Source of the DNA: Campylorhamphus procurvoides
Taxonomy: Eukaryota; Chordata; Aves; Passeriformes; Dendrocolaptidae
Reading direction: 5' to 3'
DNA length: 64,000 nucleotides
NCBI GenBank assembly: GCA_013396655.1
Contig: WBMV01000852.1
Span: forward strand, 558,001 to 622,000
Shown piece by piece: positions 12,976-26,050 of the stretch (position 1 is the first letter of the stretch; the number at the start of each line of letters is the position of its first letter). A program made the translations under genes and the position numbers. The notes below the pieces were generated by a model. The model did no database searches. It had not been told where the DNA came from and saw only the letters and a program-made list of their open reading frames with translations.

Positions 12976-13315
12976 GCCAGCTTCTACTGGCTGACAATCT
13001 GTCTGTAACGTCAATGTCAGTGGAACAGTTTTTGGAGCATATTAGTAATTGCAATTAGTGCTGAGGAGGATACTCATTTCACATGGATGGACCTCGGCAG
13101 TGTGAGCTGGGTCTGAAAAAGAGCATCTGTGTGGCACTCACAAGGAAAATTTTAGTCAATCCTTAAAGCTTGCACCACAGAAGGTAGATCTGAGCATAGC
13201 AAAAGCTGACAGTTCAAGCAGAGAAGGGCTGCAACCCTCGGGTGTCCCTCTGAGCTGGAATTACCATACAGACACTTAAATAAAAATGAGCCCAGCACTC
13301 GAACCTGACACCACA

Positions 13316-13390
13316 TCTCAATCCAAGTCCTGCTGATTTACACCAGCCAAAAAGAGACCTGACCTGCAGGGCCAAACCCAGCCCATGGCT
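13316..13390. repeat. Relic of palindromic 'GGGCCAGATTCTGA' family
   Basis: catctcaatccaagtcctg, then ctgatttacaccagcc, and finally gggccaaacccagcc at about 13371 reproduce the order of conserved words in this family. The copy is degenerate, with no intact inverted repeat. Confidence 0.35.
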
Positions 13391-14619
13391 ATATCCCGGC
13401 AGCCGTGGTGATTTAGAAGCTCTGTCAGTGTCAGTCACCAGTGGGTCTCGTTGAAAGCCAGATTTATCTTGTAATCTGCACTAGAGGCGTAAACTGCTAC
13501 TGCTGCTCCCACGCAAAATAAATCAGCCCAACGCAGCCCAGAGCTGCTGGCTGTGAGTGTCAGCCCTCACTCTGATTTATACATCCTTATCCTAAAGTCA
13601 GCAGTGGCTAAATGTGGGCAGACACCTTCCCTCTGGCCTACGGGGTGACACCTTGGGTTGATCTCAGTGGGAGAAGTTGGCATTAGAGTCAGCATGGGGA
13701 TCTGCCCCTTCTGTGGGCTGCAGCCAGGACGGTCTGTGGGGTCTCTGGGGGCAGGAACAAGCCTTTTGGTCAGGCTGATGCACTACCTGGCACCCCCAGG
13801 CTGGGAAAAAGCTTCCCCATGCAGTGGCAGCATGAGCAGGCACTGCTGCCCTGCCTGGGCAGGGGCCCTGCTTTGCTGTGGGAATGCCTGAACACATGGG
13901 GTTAACTCAGCCTTCAGGCTCACCATTATTTTAGGCGTCTTTCTCTGGTTCTGAAACACAGGCTGATGAAACTCAGGAAGAAAGATAGTAGTGTAATAAC
14001 CGCCCAAATGTAGTCACACATTGTATGCCTCCAATTCTTCATATCCCTACTGCAAACTTATGATTTCAGCAGCTCTCCCCTTTGGGATTTTTCTTTATCA
14101 GACAAAATAAAGAACATTCTTTTTTTTTCCAGTCCTGCACAGCACATACCTCCACTGCCCTGGCTCTGCCCTGGCACACTTTGGAGACAACGCAAAACCC
14201 ACAGGACATGGGTGAACACTGAAGCCCACCTAGCAAAGACAGTACAGGATTTAGGGGTGCATCAGCGAAATGGTGATGGTCACACATCCAATTAGGGCAA
14301 GTGGTGACCCAGGAGCCAGAGGGAGGACAATGCTGTGCTCCTGGCTACAAGAGGCAGGTCAGTGGCAGCCCATGAGAGCCCACACAGCTGAGTCTCCAAG
14401 GGTTGTGCTGGAGTCTGCGCATTCCTCAGCATTGGGTGAAACCACAGGGGTTTGGCAGAGCAGCCACAGCTACACCCGGCCCCTTCACAGATAAGTGTTG
14501 GCAATTTCAGGCAGTGAAATAAAGTCTTGGCACTGCCAAGGCCACAGTGATTATCAACAGTGTAAGCAATCAAGTAAAAGCACTTTTCCACAGCCGAGTG
14601 ACCAGAGTGTCAGGCATGC

Positions 14620-14790
14620 AAAAGAGTAGTAGCTAAAATTGATGCAGCTCACATAGATAATTTCTACCAGAATTATGTTATTGTATTAAAACAGTGATGC
14701 ATAATGTATAGGCGTGAATCTCTGCAATAAACATTTTACATTTAATTTAAAAATCTCTGAGTCATTAGAAAAGTTCTCTCATTATGTTGT
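14620..14790. promoter_or_regulatory. AT-rich candidate conserved element
   Basis: A compact AT-rich run without simple repeats contains aaaattgatgcagc, agaattatgttattg, tgatgcataatgtata and gagtcattag. These resemble homeodomain, POU and AP-1-like sites. It has no open frame of note. Conservation has not been tested. Confidence 0.28.
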
Positions 14791-17700
14791 GGAGTCCTTT
14801 GTGGAGTCAGCAACAGCAGAGCCTTTACAAAAGAAGTAAAGGGAATCATACGGATGTGAAATACCTGAGCTGGGAACGAGAGTGTGAGCTGAGCACGGAG
14901 TGCCAGTGTGTTCTGTGTGGAAGAGCCCACAGAAAGTGGACACCCCTGCTCTGCAGTGGAGGCGTGTTGTTGTGCAGCAGGCTCATAGCAGCAGAGTTAA
15001 AATCAGCGTGTCTGATCCTGAAGCTTTTGCATACGTTTAACTTCCATGGGAGTGAAATCCCTGTGCTGGCTACCCTGCCACACGGGTGAAATTGCCAACT
15101 AGGTGGAGGGTTGCATCCACCATGCACCCAGGGTGGTTCCCATTGGCACTTGCTGTGAGCTGTGGGTCCGTAGTCAATGCATTTTACAGCAGGAAGACTC
15201 ATTCATTTTGATTAGAAGTCACTCCCTTCTCCCTGTTGGGTAATCTCTCCCTGACTATTCACAGAAACCTTTTGCATCTCCCAGAGGCCCTTTTCCTTCT
15301 GTAGTTTTCCATGGCTTCAACATGGCCATGAACACCACAAGGGCATACCCAAATGGATCTTCATTGTTTGAGTCGTTTCTCCAAGCCCTTTGTACCTGGA
15401 CTCTGCCTGCTGCCACTGAGCAGGGAGGATCAGCTGGACACGGCAGCAAGCTCAGTCGAAACACGGAGCTCGGTGCTTGATTCAACATGAAAACCACCAT
15501 CAGCTGAGAACGAGACCTGGACAGCCCATGCAATTTTTCTGTCATCTGAAAATGGGTTGATCAAAGAGCTGCTGGCAGGTAGAGCAGCACAGTGGTCGGG
15601 CAGTGCTGCAGACCTGCAGGAAACCACAGGTCCCTGAAATGAGTGTGAGTTCACCAGAGTCAGCAAAACCAGCCTACAGATATGAACTTCATTATTTCTT
15701 ATATTCATATACTCTTTAAACCGATCTCTTCTTTACCTTCCCCCAAGTCTTATATCCTTGAATTTTACTGGGTAATCTTTCCTCTCCACAAGCAAGGAAG
15801 GTTTTAGAAGCTTTAGGGTAATAAAAGTATTGGGAAAAAGAAAAGCAGTGCGGTTTTCAGGTACTGTGCAGCATTGTGCAATGGTAATTTGGAGAAATAA
15901 GTGCTATTTCTAGCACTGATGCTGCTCTGCCCTGGGAACTCTTTCTCCATCCCTTCTGTTTCCCTTTGTGTTGAGGGGGTCATGCTGCCACCCTCTCTGC
16001 AGAGGCACTTACTGTCCACCCAAGTTCCTCACACAGCACAGAAGAGGCATTTTCATTATGAGCATGAGGAACCAGAAATGTCTGTTGCTATCTAAACATC
16101 AGCAGCTTTAATATTTGTTGTTCTCAGATTCCTTCCCAGCAGCCTGTGCAGCTTTCCATATGAAGACAAAAACATTGATCAATACTTAGCACAGCCACAC
16201 CATGCAATTCATTCCTCCCCAAGAGGGGGTTTTACCAAAGCTGAATCACAGGAAAAACCTGCAGAAATGATAGTGATTCCAGACTTTAGTGGATATCACT
16301 GGGAAACAGAGTGGCCATACAGATTTCCCACCCACCATCAGTTGCTAGCAACAAAACACTCTCCACTCCTGAGATGCACATTTAGGCTTGGGTTAAAAAT
16401 AGATAAAGGAAGGGAAAAAAAGCATAATGATAAGAAAGACACTGGGCAGGGTCAATCCTGTACAGCACCTCAGCACAGGGCTGAGGCTTCGTCCCCTCCT
16501 CCTGGGAGATGCTGCTTCGTTAAGCAATGGAGAAGACACAACAGGGAGTAGGAGCAGAGCAAAGCGTGGGTCAGATAAGGACTAATAAAATTCAGTTCTG
16601 TTGCACACAAGGTGTGTGGGGAGTTCCCATGCATGGTGCTAAAGCCTCATATTAAACACCTTCTCTAGGAGATGGGGATAATGATACTTCGTTCGTCTGT
16701 GTTTGAGATGAATGGAGAACATTCACACCACGCCTGCCTTGGGTGAGCAAATGGCCTCACTCTGACAGCCTCACATCAGAGTTTGCTCAGCTCAGAGGGG
16801 GATTTGCAGCCTGAACCTGAGTGTTTTGCTGCTGTTAATCATGAACACAATCAACACAACACGAGTCAGCAGGAATCTGTTTGGCCATGGCAGAGAAGGC
16901 AATGTCATATAAACAAGTCCACAAACAAGGCTTCCTCTACCACGTGGGAGATCACCAGGTGAGGTGAGTGAGATCACCCCAGCGAGTGCCTGGGACATCC
17001 GGGGCCAGACCCACCCAGCATTTGGATCTGGTACCACCATGAGGCCATCAGTATCAGCAGCTCTTAGCAGGAAGGGCATGGAGAACACCCAGATTTGGGG
17101 CACAACATGGGGGACCCTCATCCCTGGGGTGACTTGGGATGGGGGCAGCATGTGGACACAGCACATGGACCACCCTCAACCTCCAGCATGCATACAGCCA
17201 TGGCCCTTGTCTCTAATTTGGGCCAGTGTGTAAGTGCTGGGTGCCCTTATACAGCCCATGGGGACAGGGAATGGAGAAGAGACATCAGTGTCTGTGCACG
17301 TTTCTGAGTGCATGTGGCAGTTCTAGCACCACCTCATGTCCCTGCTTTATTTATTCCGTGAAATATAAAACCACAAGGAAGATGTTTGAGGTTATCTGAA
17401 TCTTGAAATGAGTTTATCTCTCCTAAACAAATGATCTACTTCTGACTCATTTCTAAGAAACTCAGGCTTCTATGACCAAGCTTCCTTTACAGTCATCAGT
17501 GAATTTTAAATTACAAACCAAGAGGATGTAATTTTCAATGAAAGACGCCTCCTGTGCATTTTGTGGGTTTGATTTAGTAGCTGGAAGACGATACTGAAAT
17601 ATGTGAGTCCATAACAATTAATGAGGATATTCTGGGGTTTACAGCTGTATCACAGTTTCCACCATGGGTCCCCTTTGGTTTTTTCACTGTTAACAAACAC

Positions 17701-18323
17701 AGAGATTGCATATCTCCACGCCCAGTAACTGCCTCCACATTCATGTTAACTTTACAGAGATGCACTGTTTTCCAAGGCCCACAAAAGGCCTTGACCTATA
17801 AAATTCAATTTCAAATGGTAAAAATCCCCTGGCCACTGTAGACGCTGGTGACAAACTAATGTGTTATGTTCCATAACGGTCTGTTTTGAGTACTGGCTTG
17901 ACCTGTAAGTGTTCTAGATACAGCCTGACTAAAATGGCTTTTATTATTTTCCATTAGTGCCTGCCGCAAGAAAATCAACGGGCAGTCCACAGGGGAAATA
18001 AAAGTATTTTCCTTCTCTAGATAGCATCTGCTGCAAATGTAAACAGACCCTTTCCCAGCCCTCTCCTTCCTTCGGTTCCCTTCCAGCCCTCTGATGTGAT
18101 CAGATTTCCCAAGATCTGTGCTTTGGTTGAGAATCCTGAGGCAGGGTGAGGGCAGGAGATCTTTTCCCACCACACAGGACCTGCTGCTGTGGATGGTTGA
18201 TGCTCAATCAAATCTGTCCCAGGAGCTGGTTCAAGGAGATGCCCCATTGTCATGCTAAACTCACAGCACAAGAGGAGGAGTGGTGTTTGCAGTCAGACTC
18301 ACTGAGTTCAGGAACCTCCTTTT

Positions 18324-18442
18324 TCATAGAACCATAGAATGGTTTGGGTTGGAAGGGTCCCAGCCCCCCTGGTTGCTCAAAGCCCCATCCAATCTGGCCT
18401 TGAACACTTCCAGGAATGGGACATGCACTTCTCTGGACAACG
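18324..18442 (-). mobile_element. CR1 LINE 3' fragment with internal deletion
   Basis: tcatagaaccatagaatgg, tttgggttggaagggtccc, then ggttgctcaaagccccatcc and ggccttgaacacttccagg are classic CR1 3'-end antisense words. The usual stretch between 'gggacc...' and 'ggttgctcaaag' (the atcatctagttccaacc segment and what follows) is missing, so about 60 bases have been lost. It is a different 3'-end type from its neighbours and resembles the short copy at 41318. Confidence 0.93.
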
Positions 18443-19072
18443 CACAACACACAAATGCTGTGCAGCCCCAAAGCATGTGCCACCAGGATTTGGGGCAGAC
18501 ACCTGTGTCACATAAGTGTGTGGCCTCATGCAGGCACCATAGAACAGGGCTGATGGCACAGCTGTCCCAGGGTCAGCTGCACTGCCTGCCCTCTCCCAAT
18601 GGGACACCTGGCAGCTACAGCCTGAGCCTGCCCAGTGCTGCTTCCACATCCCAGGAGCGTCCCCTCAGGCTCTGCTCCCCTCCAAGAGAGCACTTGCCAG
18701 TAGTGCTCACCATGCACATTTGCCCTTCTTTCATTTCCCAAAACTTCTTTTTCATTTTGAGGCAAATTATGCAGTTAAAAAAAAATCCCCTAGCATTAAA
18801 ACCTGCCTCACGTCGTCCTGTCTCAGTAAAACAATGACATTTTCCCCTCTTTGATGCTCAGATCTAGCTCTGCAGGAAATTTTACTACCATGACTCTTTC
18901 ATCTCTCTCCTGGTTTGAAGATAAATGATCCTTGGACTCTTCTGGACCCACATAAATCACAAAAGCAATCTACTAAGAGAGCTGCCTGTGGCACTGACTT
19001 CAGCTGGAATTGAAAAGGACAGTCAAAAATATCCATAGTGCTTACACAAGGAGTAACAAAGCTGGGGTAATC
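18443..19072. other. Non-coding spacer between two CR1 copies
   Basis: No gene or repeat seen. An open frame that spans the CR1 fragment (18280-18837, +) has no domain. It is a by-product of sequence that reads through the repeat. Confidence 0.6.
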
Positions 19073-19475
19073 CACAGAATCACAGAATATGCTGAGTTGG
19101 AAGGGACCCAAAAGGATCATCAAGTCTAACCCTTAACCCTGCACAGGACCATCCCTGAGAGTCACACCATGGGCCTGAGAGTATGGTACAAGCTCTTCTT
19201 GAGCTCTGTCAGGATTGGTGCTGTGACCACTGCCCTGGGGAGCCTGTTCAGTGCCCAACCACCCTCTGGGGGAAGAACCTTTTTCTAATATCCAACCTAA
19301 ACCTCCCCTGACACAATCCAATCCCAACTTCAATCCATTCCCTCTGGTCCTGTCACTGGTCCTCACAGAGCAGAGACCAGTGCCTGCCCCTCCTCTTCCC
19401 CTATGAGCTCATATAGCTTCCCCTCAAGACCCTGCACCATCTTTATTGCCCTCCTTTGGATGCTTCTCCTTTTGG
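19073..19475 (-). mobile_element. CR1 LINE, about 400-bp 3' end
   Basis: It begins at cacagaatcacagaatatg, then gctgagttggaagggaccc and aggatcatcaagtctaaccc. It runs through the antisense of the 3' UTR and the ORF2 end (ggagcctgttcagtgcc, gaagaacctttttctaatat, ccctctggtcctgtcactgg) and reaches 'gccctcctttggatgcttct'. Beyond about 19475 the match is lost. Several frame-breaking differences are present, so it is inactive. It is the same type as the copy at 22717. Confidence 0.94.
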
Positions 19476-22400
19476 CAAGCAGGACCACGGCACAGAGAAG
19501 AAGACAATGGTAGGAACATGGTACTGCGGAAATGACAACCCTGGGATGCCATCTTTGTAGCTCCTGAGGATCACTGGAGAGAAACCACAAAACTGAGCAA
19601 CTTCTGAGGATGTGGGATTTGTTTCCAAAAACAAATTAGTCCTGGCTCATCCTTGTGGGCCACTGAATTTGGTCTTGGGTGTCAGATGCATGTGGCACCA
19701 TCCCTTTCCTAACTGCATAGTGCTGCAACCTAGGGCAGATTTTCCCCAATTAATCTCTGAACAAGGGGCTCAGGACAGAGAGCTGGCACCTTTGGGGACT
19801 CCAGTTTGGACTTTAAGAGAGGCAGCTTGCTTTACATTGCAAGCACATTTCAGCCTTTCCTGAGGTTTCATAGGCAGGATGGAGGAACTTGAATACTTGC
19901 TTCTCTGTCAGTCTCAGCATTATCTTTCCTCCTCTCAGAAACTCCCCTGAAGGTCCAAAAGAATGGAGAAGACAACCAAGGCACCAGAAACTTTGCTTGG
20001 GAGTCGGGTGACAGCCCCTGGGCAACACCTCTCCTGCTTAGAAACTTCATGAGAAACCACAAGGAACCACAATGGCCTGGGAGAAAGTGGGTGATTAATC
20101 TCACATTGCATTGCTTGAAGCTGCTTTGGCCAAACTGGAGCAGGGAGCAGGTGGAAAAAATATCCTGTGGTTGCTTGAGGGATGGCTTCAGGGTGGGCCA
20201 GAGTGGCTGGCTCTCAGCACGGCTTCAGCTCCACCTGGAGTAAAACAAATCCTCTGTTGCATGAAGGTTTGGGTGCTCATGAGAGCATGAGCCTGGCCCC
20301 CAAGCACAGCATCAAACTGCCAGCAGGCTGCAGCTGCACAGAATGCTGCTCCAGCAGCCTCCAGTGCAGCAAACAACTGCTCCTGGGTGACTGGTGCTTT
20401 TCCATGGGTGGGGGTGTGGGCTGCACAGCTATTTTTGTGTCTCCCCTCACTTTCACCCGACTGCAACTGGATACCACAAGCCCCATCAGCCCTGAGCAGA
20501 GCGTGCACAACACTGCTAATGCAAAGCACAGTGTATGCTTGCAGGCAGGAAGATGAAGTTTCTCACCTCTTTTTTTTTCTTAAGCAAATTTTTAAAGTCC
20601 TGTTTGCCAAGTAGCTGCGTTGCTCATCACTCCTCAAATTCAGAATCACCTGCTGAGATAATTCATGCAGTGTTGCTCCCCATTAACTAAGACATTAACT
20701 TGAAACTGGATTCAACACAGACCCCCCATGGCACTTTGCTCTTTCCAGTCTGATACAGCACTTCATGGTCTGGTTTCCAGTCATAAGATTCCCATCCACA
20801 GCACAGTTATCTGAGTGCATACACATACCCGGCTACTAAATAGTTTTTTACCACAAAGCATCACCACACAGCACAGTGATCACCCTATCACGGGGCATAG
20901 AGCATAATGGATGATGCCCTCTAGTCTTGCTTGGTGTTACATTTCCCCCATTTTCCCATCTGCTTTACTCAATTCCGACCACCTTCATTTAAGAGGCAGA
21001 GAAACAGGAGCCAATATGTGTCATGAGTGACATTTTTTGGAATAATTCTTTTTTCCCATCACAGAGCTGCAAACAGAAGCAGCATCTCTCTCTGAGCTCT
21101 AAACCCTTCTCATAAGGTAATGAAATCAGTAACTCAAAGTTTCTCAGGGGAATGAGTTCTGGTGGAATCCAACAACCAGGGACTTAGCTAGTGGCCAACA
21201 CCAGCTTTCCTGCTCCTGTGTTTGGGAAGGTGTTTTCAGAGCTGGAAGACTACAGACCCAGCCTTCATCCCACATTCAGTTGTGTGTATTTTGATTTATC
21301 AAGCAAATTTCTGTGGGCTCTAGGGTGCAGTTTTATTAAAATGTCCTTTTTCCCTAACTCCAGAGGATGGTTACAAAACATGCTGAAATTTGTTTTTCAC
21401 TCTTCAGGGCTTCCAGAACTTTGTGCTCATCTATCTTACGTTATTTTTCTTTCTATTTGTGGTTTTGAGGTCATGGCTCCAGAAATGTTAACTCTTCAAG
21501 TTAAGTTCTGAGCCAAAACCAAATTCTTCTCTGAGGAAATACTGACATTTCTACTGGTCCCTCACAGCTGGAAACACAGAAATGGATGCATGATAATTGA
21601 TCTCTCCTCTGATCAAAAGGTACCTCATGGAAAATGCTGAATGATAATGTTGGGTGGATAGAACAAACAGGCACAAACTTTCCCACAAATATTTGCTTGT
21701 CTTAAATAAATCTGCTTGGCTCTGCTCACAGCTCACTGGAGTTTATTTTCCACAAATATTCTAACAAGAGCTTGTTAGCAAGAATATACATAGAAACTGC
21801 TCATGGTAATATCTGACTAAACTATTTCTGAAGGTCCATTTTAAGGCCAGAAACCCTAAAACCCTGCTATTTTCATGCTTTTGGACTTAACCATCCCCAC
21901 GGAAAGGGCAACATTCCGCTTGGAGGAGACCAGGCGTGGGGATGTGGCTCTGAGTCATGAGTCAGATCCCTGCTCTGCTCTGGCGAAGATGCTGATTAAA
22001 TAATGACAGCTGGAGAACTGAGACTGCATTTCCATGGTCAGAGGAAAAAAGCTCCAGAAATGCTCTTCCCTTTTCCCTGCCTTGTGTTATGTGAAGGCAG
22101 CAGAATCAGGGAGCTCCTCTCCTCCCTCTTCCCTGGATGCAGACAATACTCCTGGTGATGCCCGAGGTGCCATTGCAGCCACAGGAGCACTGAGGGTCCT
22201 GAACATGCAGGTTTGGGTCAGTGGCCTGGCTGCACACCACTGCCCTTCCACCAAAACTAGGGACAGCAAATTCCCTTCCCTTCCCTGAACACTTAAGGGA
22301 CAAAGATCCTGCCGGAGCAAGCTGCAACACGAATCCTCCAGGCAGTTTATATATAGCCTGAGAGAATCAAAGAGCATTATTTTAAGTTCATGACCTAGTC

Positions 22401-22716
22401 TTCATTTTCCTTGTAGCAACCATAAGGCAGCTCAGCTCAGACTTGCCCTGTGGACACAAGACTGGGATACCTTCTCTCTCCAGTGCTTGAGCAATGGAGC
22501 AGCAAACTGGTACTGTGAACTGAGATGCTGGGGCTGCACCTTCCAGCTCACTGCAGAGCCTGACTGCTTCAGGTCTGGCTTCATTTTGATTCAGAAACTG
22601 CTGAAACTCTCCTCAAAACCAAAGGGAAGACCATTCTGGATAGGTCAAAGCATTTCATTATTACAATATATAATAAACAATAAAACCAAGTTGCCATTCC
22701 AGACTGAAATATATAT
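19476..22716. other. Non-coding unique sequence, no gene seen
   Basis: About 3.2 kb without a recognisable exon or repeat. Frames at 20182-20614 overlap on both strands and lack domains. The AT content rises around 20570-20700 and 21330-21540, with no specific signal. Confidence 0.6.
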
Positions 22717-23240
22717 CATAGAATCACATAAAATCCTGAGTTGGAAGGGATTTTAAAAATCATCAAGTTCAACTCCTGGCCCTGCACAAGATGCTCCAAG
22801 AGTTACACCATGTGCCTGAGAGCCTTTTCCAAACACTTCTTGAACTCTGTCAGGCTTGGTGCTGTGACCACTTCCCTGGGGAGCCTGTTCCAGAGCCCGA
22901 CCACCCTCCGGGTGAAGAACCTTTTCCTAATATTCAGCCTAAATCTCGCCTGACTCAGCTTCATACCATTCTCTTGAGTACTTTCATTGGTCACAAGAGT
23001 AAAGAGATCAGTATTTCCCCCTCTGTTTCCCCATGTGAGGATGTTCAAGACCACAAGGAGGTCTCCCCTCAGTCTCCTCTTCTCCAGGCTGAACAGACCA
23101 AGTGACCTCAGCCACTCCTTATGGCCTTACCTCAAGGCATTTCATCATCCTCGGGTCCCTCCTTTGGACACTCTCTATTAGTTTTATCTTTCTTACATTG
23201 CAGTGACCAAACCTGCACACAGGACTTGAGGTGAGGCCAT
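22717..23240 (-). mobile_element. CR1 LINE, longest copy of the window
   Basis: At about 520 bp this is the longest CR1 here. From the left it shows the 3' terminus (catagaatcacataaaatcc), gagttggaagggatt, the end of ORF2, and the antisense of the upstream coding part (ggaggtctcccctcagtctc, ctccaggctgaacagaccaa). It ends at the typical 'gcacacaggacttgaggtga' stretch. 5' truncation is at about 23240. Part of the reading frame is still open (see 22803-22952). It is the least damaged copy of its type in the window. Confidence 0.95.
22803..22952 (-). pseudogene. CR1 ORF2 C-terminal remnant
   Basis: The antisense frame encodes the very C-terminus of the CR1 ORF2 protein (endonuclease and reverse transcriptase). 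The hallmark is an IRKRFF segment followed by RVVGLWNRLPREVVTAPSL, then a helix with EFKKCLEKAL, and the native stop just after HMV. About 50 residues are recognisable. The frame is open further upstream (to about 23054) but diverges there. The catalytic reverse-transcriptase core is absent, so the fragment cannot be functional. Confidence 0.88.
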
Positions 23241-24421
23241 TGTTGTGTTCTTTTCTTTTTTTAACATGGTCAGCCTTTGGGAAACACAAATAATTTTGAA
23301 TGCACTTTGATGGAAGTAAGTATTTCATCAGCAGAGTTTCAAACTTATCTGATCAGCTCTATCAATAGTACTTAGCACTTCCTCCCGTACCTTAACCAAT
23401 TTCTCAAAACACATTATGAAAGTATATGGTTATCTCTATTCTAGACTGATCTGTTGAAAGCTGACATGGAAAGTTTTTCATTTCCCTTCTAAACCATAAT
23501 TGCCAATAGGCCTCTGTGAGTTACACTTGTACAGTCAGGAAATGAAACCATTTTCACAGTATATGTCAAATTGGGCAGCACAAAGTGGCTACAGCCCCTC
23601 AGACAGGACAGAACACCACAGCAGGTGCCAAGAGATTATTATCTGCCACCACTTTCCCATGGGGCTGTTTGTGAATGTCCTCATTGCAAGTCTTTTTCCT
23701 CCTTTTAGGCTGCCAGTTGTGTTCAGGCTGGAAACCCTCTGGAAAAAGCACAGGGGCCTCCATCTGCCATTGCCACCGATGCTACAGGGTGGCAGTGCCA
23801 CGCAAATCATTTTGGAATGGGGATATGACAGGGTGGAAGAGAAAACCAGAAGCACTTTTTCAGAAATGTTGCTTGAAAGCATTTTAACAACTCTTTTGGG
23901 TTTTATTCTCTCTAAAAAAAAAAAAATAAGAAAAAAGAAAGAGCACAAAAATTACTCATTTGACCTAAAGAAAATAGTGACTCTTGCAAAACATGATCAC
24001 AAGCAGTTGTGATATTAGCAGCCACCCCTTCAGCATTCTGGTTACGTAGGCACTGAATGAGAAAGGCAGAAGGGTATGTTTGGAAAGGAAACCGATTTTT
24101 CACAGGTTCCTCCCTCCACAGCGGGAGACCACAGACTGAGAAGAGCTGACTACCCTTCCGGTAGCAATAATGCAACTGTGCTATTCATAGCGAGACAGAA
24201 AAACACCAGCTGATTTTCTTTGCATCATAATCTGGTAACCTCGGAATTAACCTTGCTGGACACAGATCTGTTAACTTTCACCATGCTGCTCCCATTAAAC
24301 TAGTGAAGTCTGGGACAGAAATAGCTGCCCACAGCTGTTATGAATTGATATATTCCCTGACGATGCTTGGCACTGCCTGCAGAAAAAAGTTCTTATTTTA
24401 TTCTTTGCCACGAAGTCAACC

Positions 24422-24460
24422 TTTTTTTTTCCTCTCTCTCTCTCTCTTTTTTCCCCCCTC
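24422..24460 (+). repeat. Polypyrimidine tract, T9(CT)nT6C6
   Basis: T9, then about eight CT steps, T6 and C6: an uninterrupted pyrimidine strand of about 39 bases. This is simple sequence. It could be length-variable between individuals. Confidence 0.9.
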
Positions 24461-25992
24461 TATTTTTAATATTCTTTCATTGCAAACTGATGGTATTACA
24501 CTGCTCTGCTATGCTTTGCTTGGAATGGAAAGCAGACACACTTCTTGAGTCTGCTCTGTAATGGTAACTTCATACCTGATGTTTTCGCTTTAGGAAAGGA
24601 AGGGTGGAGGGCACTGGCAGGGCTGTGAAGCTGCAAGTGCATCAAATTACACCGGAGTGTGCCCTGCAATTCCAGTGCTGACAGGGAGCTACAGACCCTG
24701 AGATGTCCCTGCCCAGCTGGTACTGAGTGGAGAGAAAGGGGTCGATCCACCTGAGGCCACCACTGTGAGAACACCAGATCACACACAGAGGGAGCCATGA
24801 CTTTAGTGCATGCTCAGAACAGAAATCCCCAAATCTGCAAAGACATCTCTGCAAATTGTTTTATGTATGTAGCAAGCAAACGTGTATCTTTAGAAACACA
24901 TAAAGTAAGGTCTCTTTGATCTTTCCCACACCTGCTTAGGACTCTTGGGGCTGGCCATCACAGCTGAAGGACATTTCAGCACTGGCTGAATATCACATCC
25001 ATGAAGTAAAGCTTTCATATACCTTTTTGAGCCTCAGTTGAAGAATTGACTTAATTACAAAGAGTCAGATTGTGTCCTTGGGACATACAGCATGTTTACA
25101 GAAAACAAAGTAAGGGAGGATGTTTAAAGTGAAAACGGTGACAGCAAAACCCACATGAACTCCTGACTTGATGGTGAGAACATTTGTAGGGCACAGACAA
25201 AGCAGCCCAGGTGCCAGGATCACCTGCTCAACACTTGGAAATGAGACACCCAGACATGAGGGATCTGCCTGCAACCCCTGTGGATTACAAAACACCCACA
25301 CTGGCACTCTGTGGAGCCACTGGCACCCCGGGGTGGGAAACTCATCCACCCACCCCAGATCCAAGTATACCCCTCGTACAGCTGTGTCCTGTGCTGTCCA
25401 CACAAAAGCTCCAGATAAATCACATTTTCTGATCTTCTGATATTATGTTCCTCGCTCCATGCATTGCTCCTTTGTTTGCTTTGCCTTGCCCTGCATCTAG
25501 AGCAGAGATTACAAGCTGCACCATCAGCAGACCAGCTAGGTCTAAGTCATAAGGAGGGATCTGAGTCATCTCCCCAGGAGAGTATTTTAGCCATACATCA
25601 TTGTTTGTTTTCAGGCAAACCCGCACAATTATGCAACATAAATTCCTTTAAAGCATTAGGGACTTTAGCTCAATTTAAAATCCTGTACACTTTATGGCCA
25701 GAGTGAGTGATTACTAAAAGTGTGCATACAAATGAAGACTTGGGAAGATGCACGTGGAGAGGATTAAATGGTACATAGAGCCTCATGCACACACTGGGCA
25801 AGCTCTGGCCAGGCTGTACCAGAGGGTGGGAATGTTGAAGAGCCCATGTCAAAAGGTGGGTTATTATATTTATGGCTTCAGAGCACAATTTTGCTCTCCC
25901 ACTGCCCTCAGTGTTTTCTGAGAGCACGAAGTCTGATTGTGATCTCCTGGAAGTGCATTTCCACGGGTTCCAGTAGGGCCATGTGACTTTGC

Positions 25993-26050
25993 ATAGATTA
26001 ACTCCTGATTTATGCTGGCTTAAATGGGAATGAAAATCTGATCTACTTAA
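25993..26050. repeat. Relic of palindromic 'GGGCCAGATTCTGA' family
   Basis: gattaactcctgatttatgc, then tggcttaaatgggaatg and aaaatctgatctac match the order 'taactcctgatttacac / tgg..taa..tggaatg / gaatctgg' of the palindromic family. Degenerate. Confidence 0.35.

Larger units (their letters stand above)
12976..18323. other. Non-coding unique sequence, no gene seen
   Basis: No supported gene over about 5.3 kb. Contents of note are the palindromic-family relic at 13316-13390 and an AT-rich block at 14620-14790. Overlapping open frames at 13658-14007 and 16792-17307 lie on opposite strands over the same bases and have no recognisable domains. Confidence 0.6.

Noticed and set aside
18280..18837. 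Open frame of 185 codons (+)
   Set aside because: It reads antisense through a CR1 fragment and continues into unique sequence. No CR1 or other protein homology in this frame.
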